From NCBI GenBank assembly GCA_026874595.1, contig CM049320.1, positions 19,415,714 to 19,479,713 of the forward strand: a DNA stretch of 64,000 bases. Reading direction: 5' to 3'. Position 1 is the stretch's first letter. Every line of letters begins with the position of its first letter. Source of the DNA: Sipunculus nudus (lineage: Eukaryota > Annelida > Sipuncula > Golfingiida > Sipunculidae). The notes beneath the pieces were generated by a model. That model ran no database searches, was not told where the DNA came from, and saw only the letters and a program-made list of their open reading frames with translations. Of the stretch, positions 14,801-26,800 are shown piece after piece. Made by a program: the position numbers and the translations under genes.

Positions 14801-17800
14801 CTTTTACAGGTGGACCAGTCACACAAGTAACAGACTCTGCAGGTAACACCATTCAGTCTACATATATTGAACTGACCTCTCTTTCATATTCCTTACACCT
14901 GCCCTTAAATAGATCTGTGTATATCACTAGTCTATAGTTTATAGTTTGCCCATTGATTTGTTTTCAGTTACAAAGTTGTTTAATTTAAAAAAATAATTAT
15001 CTAGTCTGTGTCATTGGTAAGACAAGTGCACCAGGTTTAATTATTTAGAAGGAAAACCAACATCAAATCTTCAAGTTGTAAGCAAAGTGAGTTTGCAAAA
15101 CATATAATTTTTGTATGTGCAGACTCATATTAATTATAGTGTAACTTCACACAGGAACAAGAAGGAACATTTTAAAAACTAAAACTGATGGCAGCAAGAA
15201 TTGTAACTAGAGGATTAATAGGAACAACATCACTGAATGGAAATGCCTCATGCATTTAGAATCAGGGAAACTCTCCCCAAAATAGAAAAAGCAAGGAAAT
15301 CCTCCTGCATTAAAAAAAATATTGGCAGCCCCAATGTTTTCCGAATTTTTCTGCCTTCCCAATGTAACAACCTGAATGGAACAAGATGTAAAAAATCTTG
15401 CAATAATTTGAGGATTTGGGCATGGTAAAAAAAGCGTTATTCCTCCTTTATGTTTGCCAATACAGGTCCCTGATACCAAATTCTTTTGTGAGAGAGATTC
15501 TCCTCTTGATGCTGTCCTTCCAGTACTTTCTGCCTTGTTTACACCTGCGTCAGAATTACCTTATCAGTAAAGTCACAACAAAAACTCCTGAGGAATGATG
15601 TATCCACAAATGTTTTAATCCCAGAAATGGGTTTACATGTCAAACCACAGAATTTTGAACCCACAAGCTGTCGCCATCATATTGATGACACAAAAATAAA
15701 TGCCATTATAGACATGGTCATTCATCAAAAGATCTTTACCACTACCTACTGGTTGCAGTGCCACCTCTAGATCTGTGATTCTGTTAGGGAAAAAGTACTC
15801 AGCAAATGATATTGCATTCAGGGTCTCCACCATGTACAAAATATTGAAAGATATTTAGGAAGCATTTTGAAAGAAAAAAATATGTGTGGCCAGGCGGATT
15901 TATAATAAAAAAGTTTACAGAACTCTTTGAGTCATGCATGATCAGCTGTGTTGATATTTTGTCAGTAAACAGACAACAAGCCATAATGTGAACATTACTG
16001 TGTAATACATAATCTTATCTATAAAAGATATAGATATAAGATATAGGTATATGGACTAAATAATATTATTTATTACTTATTATAAATGCACATCTCATAT
16101 ACGATGGCAATAATGTTATATTATTTGATAAAAAGATATTACCTGTTTATGACAAGGATTTGAGGTGATTTTTTAATACCATCCAGCTATCTGATAAATC
16201 TTTGGACTTTCTTATAGATGGGGCTTTAATGTACTTAGGAATGTTTTTCCATGTATTTATAGATTTTCATAATATTTATCCTAAATAACAGAAATTCAAC
16301 TTTTTTTAGATAGGCAAATCACAGAGAAGAAAGTGCATCTTTAAGGTGAAAAAAAGCATTAGCGGATAATGATATACTGGTAGTGCCAGTGAGTTATAAT
16401 TTATAGACATTACAACAAATTGTACTTCATTCTAAATACATAGAGTCATATCATATCATATATTCTATTATCCAGATGATACAGGTATCTCAGTTACAGG
16501 TATCTCAGTTACAGGTATCTCAGTTACAGGTATATCAGTTCAAGCAAATACACAAACCTTTAATGGCTCCCTTGGCCCTGGGGTGTAGTTAGGTGGTCAA
16601 AGAGGCCCTGGGATCAATGAAATTGATATTGTGTTCTACCCTGGATATGACAAAAGTATCAAGCATATTTCATATACATCATTTAAATCAACATAATGTA
16701 CAATTAAATATCAATTTATATTTAGAATAAAAGTTACTGTATGTATGATTGATAACATTAAGGATCATTTATAAAAATACTGCTTGTATGAACCATGTTG
16801 ATTGTGTTGTCTTATTGGTCTTCAGGCAGCTGTGTTTACCCTAATAGCTACATGAAAGCAATACCAATCTAAGAAGTTCATAACATATATGTATTATATT
16901 TATCATGTCACTATATGTTGTATAGCAATGTGTCTTATGTGTCTTTATGTAACTTTAGTGTTATTAAGTATTATTTCATCATGTTACATCATATTATGTA
17001 AAAATGTATCATGATTTATATGTCATTGTGTTACATAGATTCTGCCGGGTCGCGAGGTGCAGTACAGCAGCCAGCGCACAGAAACAGAGAAACTTATGAT
17101 AATGCTGAACCAGAAACAAGACAGAACCAGAATCAGGTGACATCTGTTACAGATGCTGTGCAGAACCTCCAAATTGCTGTGACAGAAAGAGATGGGGTCA
17201 TTCAGTGCACTAAACAATTCTATGAACATCATATGAATACAAAGAAAGTGAGTATGATAGTCTGAGATAATGATATAAATATGTTAATCTCAACATTAAG
17301 TCTCCTGTATTTTTGTGAAATATGGTTGGCACCACCATCTTCTACATCCCTCTTCTCCTCAGACATTGGAGCTACGGGTCCTTAGTTTGAATTCCAGCAG
17401 TGCCTTAGTGTCATATTAGTGAAATCTTGCTAGAATCTCATCTCAGAGATTTGCACTAATGTCTTCATGACAGGTTATGACTACTAGATTATTCCTGGTC
17501 CCTTGAATATAAACCTGAAATCCAGAAGGCTTAATAGTAACATTTTATTCTTATCATATTTTTATCTTCATCTTTGTTCACTAGGCAGTGGCACCAGCAT
17601 GATCTTCACCAATCCTTCACAAAAAAAGGGGGGAAAACAGATTCACCACAAGTGACTGTGAATAAGTATATCCATAATATGCATTATAGTTCTTGCTGTC
17701 AGCTGAGCATCTTGACCCATGGGTTACTGTTTGTATATATAAATAATTTTGCCAATTACAGTAAAGTTTGTGAGACTAACATCCACCTGAAAAGCTGAAT

Positions 17801-20800
17801 GTAAGGTATATATATGTAAACGGACACATAAAACTGTTCCTACTGACCCTGCTAGTGAAGCTTGCTTTATTAGCGAAGCGGTAGAATATGTGTGACTTAT
17901 GTGTCACAGGTTACGGGTTCAAACCCACATTCGGACCTGGTTTCTATTTTCACCCGTTACAGATTGTGGCAGCGGTGGGATCCGGGGAGTTGGGGTCGTG
18001 GCATGATGCCCCACCCAATTCATGTGTGTGACCCCCGGGATAGATCCCACTTTCTGGGGACAGAACGTCCTCGGAGAGGGGATGAATGTAAACGGACACA
18101 TAAAACCGTTCCTACTGACCTTGCTAGTGAATCTTGCTTTATTAGTGAAGCGGTAGAATATGTGTGACTTATGTGTCACAGGTTACGGGTTCAAACCCAC
18201 ATTCGGACCTGGTTTCTATTTTCACCCGTTACAAATTGTGGCAGCGGTGGGATCCGGGGAGTTGGGGTCGTGGCATGATGCCCCACCCAATTCATGTGTG
18301 TGACCCCCGGGATAGATCCCACTTTCTGGGGACAGAACGTCCTCGGAGAGGGGATGAATGTAAACGGACACATAAAACCGTTCCTACTGACCTTGCTAGT
18401 GAATCTTGCTTTATTAGCGAAGCGGTAGAGCGTCTGACTTGTGTGTCACAGGTTATGGGTTCGAACCCACATTCGGACCTGGTTTCTATTTTCACCCATT
18501 ACATATATATATAAATGTTATTCTGATATTCACTTTTATTATACAGTCTTACCCAGTGTCTTCATCACCAAAGGGAGTTGCTCTGATTGTGAATATAACA
18601 GAAGTCCGTGAACCATCAGGAGAGATCAAGGGCCGCAGTGGGAGTAAAACTGATCGAAAGTTGATGATGGACTTGTTTAGAGACCTAGATTACCAAGTAT
18701 GTGTGTACGAAGATGTAGATCCAGAGGTAAGATTATGTTGGTGATGTTGATCTTAAAACATGACCTAGTGAAACCTAGTGGTAGGATGTAACCTGGTGGT
18801 AGGATGTGACCTAGTGGTAGGATGTAACCTGGTGGTAGGATGAAACCTGGTGGTAGGATGTAACCTAGTGGTAGGATGTAACCTGGTGGTAGGATGTGAC
18901 CTAGTGGTAGGATGTAACCTGGTGGTAGGATGAAACCTGGTGGTAGGATGTAACCTAGTGGTAGGATGTAACCTAGTGGTAGGACGTGACCTAGTGGTAG
19001 GATGTAACCTGGTGGTAGGATGAAACCTGGTGGTAGGATGTGACCTAGTGTTAGGATGTAACCTGGTGGTAGGATGTAACCTGGTGGTAGGATGTAACCT
19101 AGTGGTAGGATGTAACCTAGGTAGGATGTGACCTAGTGGTAGGATGTAACCTGGTGGTAGGATGTAACCTGGTGGTAGGATGTGACCTAGTGGTAGGATG
19201 TAACCTGGTGGTAGGATGTGACCTTGTTGTAGGATGTAACCTGGTGGTAGGATGTGACCAAATGGTAGGATGTAATCTAATGGTAGGATGTGACCTAATG
19301 GTAGGATGTAACCTAATGGTAGGATGTGACCTTGTTGTAGGATGTAAACTAGTGGTAGGATGTAACCTAATTGTAGGATGTAAACTAGTGGTAGGATGTG
19401 ACCTAATGTTGTAACCTAGTTGTAGGTTGTAACCTAGTGGTAGGATGTAACCTAATGGTAGGATGTAACCTAATTGTAGGATGTAACCCAGTGGTAGGAT
19501 GTAACCTATTAGCAGGATGTAACCTAATGGCAGGATGTAACCTAACGGCAGGATGTAACCTAATGGCAGGATGTAACCTAGTATTAGGATGTAACCAAGC
19601 GGTGGGCTGTAACCTAATGGTAGGATGTAACCTAATGGTAGGATGTAACCCGGTGGTATGATGTAACCTAATGGAGGCTGTAACCTAATGGCAGGATGTA
19701 ACCTAGTGGTAGCATGTTACGTAGTGGTAGGCGGTAACCTAAAGGTAGGATGTAACCTAATGGTAGGATGTAACCTAATGGTAGGATGTAATCTAGGGTG
19801 AGGATGTAACCTATTAGCAGTATGTAACCTAATGGCAGGATGTAACCAAATGGCAGGATGTAACCTAATAGTAGGATGTAACCTAGTGGTAGGATGTAAC
19901 CTAATGGTAGGATGTAATCTAGGGTAAGGAAGTGACCCGGTGGTAGGATGTAACCTAGTGGTAGGATGTAACCTAATTCTAGAATGTAACCAAGTGGTTG
20001 GCTGTAACCTAGTGGTAGGCTGAAACCTAGTGTTAGGCTGTAACCTAATTGTAGAATGTAACCTAGTGGTAGGCTGTAACCTAATGGCAGGATGTAACCT
20101 AGTGGTAGGCTGTAACCTAATGGCAGGATGTAACCTAGTGGTTGGCTGTAACCTAGTGGTAGGCTGTAACCTAGTGGTAGGCTGTAACCTAATGGCAGGA
20201 TGTAACCTAGTGGTAGGCTGAAACCTAGTGTTAGGCTGTAACCTAATTGTAGGATGTAACCTAGTAGTAGGTTGTAACCTAGTGGTAGGCTGTAACCTAA
20301 TGGTAGGATGTAAACTAGTGGTAGCATGTTACCTAGTGGTAGGCAGTAACCTAATGGTAGGATGTAACCTAATGGTAGGATGTAGCCATAATGGTAAGAT
20401 GTAACCTTTTTGTAGGATGTGACCTTGTGATTAAGGTGTTGGATTTCTGAGCAGGAGGTCCTGACTTCAATCCCTGTTGATACCTTAAAATAAAATGGAA
20501 TGGTGAAATCTCAGTTTAACCTTGGAAGTTTACTCTAATGCCTTTATGAAAGGTTTTAGGGAACTGGATTATTCATGATCTCATGCATATAAAACCAGAA
20601 ATCAAGAAGGAATAAAAAATCCTTCTAATCTTGTGGTTACCTACATTCTCTGCATATGCCACAAACAGACAGAGAGTAAAGGACCTATCCTTAAAAACAT
20701 CTTGTCCCCATTTATGTCAATGTGCACTTTTTAACTTATCTGAATTTTAATCATGCTGAACTAAAATAATAATTTTGTTATCAAAATGATCTGTTTTATC

Positions 20801-23800
20801 CAGACGTACTGAAACGATTAGTAATTGATCACCAACAGGTTGGCTCAGTTTGATAATGATATAGGAATTCACTCCAACAGCTATCAAAGATATCACAGTT
20901 TATGTGGCAGCAGGGGCTTATCAATGCACTTTCAATTTCTTTGCAGAAATTCAGGTGTGCTCTGGATAAGTTTGTTAAGAAAGCTGTCAACATGAAGGCC
21001 TCTAGTATCTTTATGGTATTAATGTCCCATGGAGGAACACGTGCGAACAGGCAGTTTATATGCCTGAATGATGGGACAAATTTTTACGTCAGAGAAACAA
21101 TCGAAAAGTACTTCGGTTCAAGAGCAGCTGGTGCCCTGGCTAAAATACCAAAAGTGTTCATCATCCAGGCATGTCAAGGAGGTAAGAAAAAGGTCAAAGG
21201 TCAAATGAACATTTCTTGTACATAATACTTCTGGTATTATTCCTGTGACATCCAGGTTTTAGTGTGTATACAAAATGGCAGCCCCAGGAGCAATAAACCT
21301 GCAAGGGTTCAATAAGGGTGAAGGGATGTAACACAAAAGTTCTCTGCAGAGAGAGATTGGTGACGAGGTGATGTGTATTGGCAAAGTTTACAGCTGTATA
21401 ATACCTTTGTTACCACACCCAAATCTTCAAATTACAGTAGGATGTATTGGTTTATGCATAGTCAGCAAATTTATGCTAATATGGATAATAATATATCTGA
21501 GCAAATATTTACCAAATGAACTGACGTGATTTGAATGAATTAAACTATACTCCAATGGGCAGTTGAGTACAGTTCCCAGTTCTTATGTGTGCAGACAAAA
21601 TGGCATTTTAATAACAGTCACAGACAGTTTAAAATGAATCACAAATTATCATATTTTTAATCTACAGAGCCTGCCCACTGGTGGTTCATGAATGATGTGA
21701 TGCTAACTTTGTAGCAGATCTGTTAAAGTGTTTCAGTGAGAGATAAAATAGTGCATTGTGTTAATTCTGAACAAGTTAGCATTAACAATATAACTCAAAA
21801 TTCATTCAACAGATTTCTTTGAAATTCTGTTTAGTTACAGATTAGGGTCAGTCAACAGAGTCTGTTTAAATCGGGTCATAACCTTTTCTATGAGTGTGGA
21901 ATTAACTTTGAATAAAACTTATAAATGCACAAAAAAATGGTTGTATGTCCTTAAAAACTTAAAAATTCTGCCTATGATGAATCTGTGTCAATAACTCTTC
22001 AATATTTACAGATTCTGCTGACACAGGGGTTAAAATCGAAGAACGATTGTTTGAATCCCAGCAGGATACCATTGTAGTAAAACGGGAGTCACCACCAGGA
22101 CCTTTTGAAAGAGTTGCTTCATTTCAGGACTACTTCTTTGCCAATGCTACTCAGCCAAGTAAGTATGTAAAAAAGCATACATTCTAGTGCCCCTCATCAT
22201 GAAAACTACAGGTATTCAATACTTTTCAGATAATTTGAACTACAGCCATACTGAGGTTTAGGGAAGGGTTTGTGTCTGCTGATCTTCTGTCCCTTGGATG
22301 ATATTCAGGCCTTTATAAAATAAACTGATAGGGGCCTGTGAGTCATGATACAAGTCATAATAAAACATCAATTCCAATGGTCGGGTCAAAATATTCGCTG
22401 TGTGGTATTATTTGACATCAGAGGCTTATATTGTCATGTTTTAATTGCTAAATAAAGAAAAAATGTTGTTGCACCAAATTTGTAGTGGCTACCATGGCAG
22501 GGGGAACGGAAGTTTGATGCAGTTTCAGCTACAACAGTTTTCGATGTCATGATGGACAGAGAAAGCTTTCCAAGTAAAATCAGCCACGCTTTTAATAAAA
22601 ACTGTTTGAATACACATAATTCAGCTGTGAATATTATTTTTTTTATTTTTCCTAACAGCATTATGTCACTTTAATCTCACTTTGGAAAAAATGACAGCTC
22701 AACAAGTAGATGAAAATGAAAAAGTACTGTTATAAATGGGGTGCACACTATATATTATAGAATTGATCCAAACTGTATAGCTTGTACTGTCACCTTAATG
22801 TCTTCTGTTAATTAAAAATTTATGTTTGGATAGCAGGCTACTACTAGTCTGTTCCATCCCCTCATAACCACCTATTTTGTGCTGGGAAAATGTTATTAAA
22901 ATTGGTAATATATAATAGATAATTTATGGACCTAATACGGAAAATAAACACCTACCTTACACAATATTTAAGAAACATAATAATTTTTAAAGTATGATGA
23001 AAACAGTGTACTTTTTACAACATGTCAGGTCACCTACAACATATCCCTCATGGTGGTCCAGATCATTGATCCCAATCAAAAAGGGCCTCAGCTGACAGCA
23101 GCTGATTGGATGATGTTGCTCTAACAAATATGATTAGCCGAACAAAGATGGTTACTCAAGTAGAAACACATCAGATCTGTCAGGTCATTATCAAAAAAGT
23201 TTGTAAAACCTAAACTGGAAATTTATTTTATAATTATTGGTTGCCATATTTGGTTGTCACTTCCATATTCAGCTTAAGAGGAAATATTACAAAAAATAAC
23301 ATTTTAAGAAAATTATCTCGTATAAGTTATATCCAGATCCTGATGAAAAATTACAAACATTTAACAAATGAGATCTGGAATGACTAGTGTATCACTAGGT
23401 AATGATTGTACCTGCCAACATACAGCTTCAGACATAACAACGGGTAAATTGAATAAAAATGCAATGTCAGTTTATCTTCTTCATGGCCAGTTTTGACACC
23501 CAGCAAATCATCCCAAACCTGAATTAAAGGTCTGACAGTAACAAAATAAATACACTTTCATGTTGCTCAGTTGGCTGTAGCAAAACTTTGATAATTTTAT
23601 TTATTTTATAAGATCAGTGCTGCCACCTTTAATTCCATTTTCATTGAATTATTCTTGAGCCAGACACATAATATTCATCACATAGCAGTCACATATGTTG
23701 TATTGAATTGTAAATGTAAATTCATTATTGGACTTAAGTCAGACATGTTTATCATCCTCACGACCAGTTTGAACTAATGTCAGCAAATCATTTTTTAAAT

Positions 23801-26800
23801 AAAATTTGTGTACTAATATTGGTCTATAGAGAGTAAACATTCATCCATAGGGTCTACAGATTGCATTTTCATGTTTGATATCTATATCTGTTGCATAAAA
23901 TTAGTGGTGCTGCCCATGATGAAAAAATCATAACTTTTTAAGGAATCAAACAAATACTGAAGTTCTCAGTATGGAATATCTGCATCACGCGCACTGTGCA
24001 AAGATTAAATAAATCACATGTATCACTTTTCTCTTCCTGTGTGTGGCACAAGTTTGATTTATGGTTGATATCCAGAATGTATGCTGTGCTGCATATATTA
24101 TTATTAGTTTGAATCCTTTCTTTCCCTTCTAAAGTTCTCAGTTTATATCATTGTGACAGTTTATATGCTCATTATATTAGAGCTGGAGCCCATTGGATAC
24201 TTGTTGTAAAGTATGATATATCATTCATCATATCCATTGGATACTTGTTGTAAAGTATAATATATTTAGAGAACAGTTTTTTTTTACTTTTCTTTATGTT
24301 TATTCCATCAATATTTAATGAGGTCAGAGGTCATCAGGCTACTTTGTGATGTCACTGCAATAAGGTACTAGGAAAATGATGCATTTTAATGAAACTCAAC
24401 AGATATATTAATGAATGTTATATCTCACCTAAGATTGATTCCCAGCAAAACCCATGCATATTTAATGAGGTCAGAGGTCATCAGACTTTGGTGGTGCTGT
24501 GATGACTTACCAAAAATTTGATGGCTTTTCATGTTAGATTTTCTAATCTTTATTAATTCTCAGCTAAAACCATGCATATTTAATTAGGTCATAGGTCACA
24601 ATGGGAGTATTATGCGCCCTTGCATTGCTCTTGTTGATTTGAAACTCTTTCATTCTTCATATTGTTGTCAAACAGGAAATATTTGTGTGCATGTAATTTT
24701 GGCAAATTACGCCAGGAAGCCTGAATTTGTGTAAAATTAAATGCACGCGAATATGCAAGTGTAGTTCTTGATACAGTGACAAAGATGTGATTGTGACTTT
24801 CAGTAATCATTTTGATATTCTTGTCAATGACACTGGTGTTTATTCATTTTGTTATATTAGTACATTGTGACTCATTACTAGTATCATGTAAATGTTTATA
24901 AAGATTTTATCTTTTAAAAGTGTAAATCCTGTAATGATGAAGGACTTATATAGCAGTTTTATTTGAATTATCAAATAGAATGAAAATGATGAAATAGCTG
25001 TGACACAACTAGTCTACTTAAACAAACTTTTGATATTAACAAATGCTATTATTGTATCCACCAAAACAGTTTTGCTGATACTATGTTTTTGCACGGGTTT
25101 TGCTGCTCTCGCTGCCGCCATATTCATATCCGGAGAACTCCTCTGAGACACTTGGACCGTTATTTCCAAAACCCGGCATAGATGTTCCCTCTCCTATGTA
25201 GTTGTGCATAACAAAGACAGGTGGTGCCACCTATAATTCATTGTTTGTAGTTCAAATCTGATTATCTTTTAGATTACAGCCCATATCTCAAGAGTAGTTC
25301 AATGTGTTGAGCTGAAATTTTGCATGTCCATAGAACTTGGATTTCTCCATTTCGTAATGGAGACTGCTGGTGCCACTGGTAGCTCTACCTACAATACTGT
25401 TTGCGTAGTGTCAATCTTTGCATTTGCCATCTGTTTGTTGCAGTGGTTGTTTAGTGTATTGGGTTGAAATTGTGCATGTCCATAGATTCTCATCACCCCC
25501 ATCTAATAAACAAAACTAGTGGTGCCATCTGCAATCATTTTTGCATGGCGTCCAACTGTACATTTTGCTACCTTCCCATTTTTGGTAGAATAAATTAATG
25601 CCCTATTCTCAGGGTTGATTTGCCGTATGGGCCTGAATTGTGCATATCCGTAGATCTTGGACTCCTTCATGTTGTACTCAAGACTTGTGGTGCCATCTGC
25701 AATCATTTTCCGGTGGCATCTATTCATACATTTGCTTTGGGTGAAAATTGCTCATATCTCAGGAGTGGTTCAGTGTATTGGTCTGAAATTTGGCATGTCC
25801 ATCCATCTTGGAAAGTTTTCTCATAAACCAGACAGATAACACCAACTACCTTCCCGTTTTCCTTGAATAAATTAATGCCTTTTTCTCAGAGTTTTAGTGG
25901 ACCTAATTCAGGAGTGGTGTGACATATAGGTCTCAAATGATATATGTCTGGGATTATTTATGTCATATTTAAAGAGTGATGGTGATACTAAGCTGCCTTC
26001 ATGTGGCTTCCTCCTGTACACTGTTTTACGGGATAAAATTTGGCCTACCGTTCATGATGGTTTCATAGTTTATTTCTAATCAAACTTCTACTAATTTCCA
26101 CCTACAATTTCTTTCAATTTTTTGGAGGTTATTCTTATTTTGCCCTGTCTACTCACTCTATTTTCCTTTACCACTCAATACATCCCCCACTTCACCTGTA
26201 CTACTCTGATTTTGGCAGATACACGTTGTTTGTCAAATACCTGTACTTAGTTTGTTATAGAGATTAAATACTAATGTTCAAAGATGCAAAGGCTTCCTTG
26301 TTCAGCTTTCTATCAGAATCAATAACAATAATATTTATAAAATATATGATCTTCATTCTTCACACATAGAATCATCACATAAAAAGCAACCATTCCTTGC
26401 AGTAATGACCAATTGTGAACTAGTACACACTATGAGAAAGGCAGTTACAGTTAAATGTAGTTATATCAAGGGTCGGGTTGTTTGTACAAGAAAGTGTGAT
26501 AAACCAGAAGAGGACCCTGGAGGCCCAGTCACAAAACTGCCCCTTGATGTGACGTCCAGTCAGCTAAGCAAACAAAGGGAACCCCCTTGAAACATCAGAA
26601 ATAATGAGACTTAATGAAAGGAAACATGTGCGGGGCAGTACCAATAAAATTGTTATGACAAGCCCGAGTAGAGGCCCAGTTTGTACAAGGTGTGATAAAT
26701 TATGAGTGGGCCATAGAAATTGATTTAATGACTGATACCTTGAAATGCAGGCAAGCTGGCCTAAAAAAAACACCCTGTACTTCATTTAAACATAAAAGGT

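Noticed and set aside
17892-18514. Open frames of 60-116 codons on both strands
   Set aside because: They cover the 272-bp LTR/internal repeats and repeat with them; nothing in them resembles Gag or Pol.
19136-20327. Long hexapeptide-repeat open frames on both strands
   Set aside because: They arise because the minisatellite unit is 18 bp; there is no start context, splice support or non-repetitive sequence.
18765-20420. CRISPR-like array
   Set aside because: Units are head to tail without unique spacers, in a eukaryotic intron.
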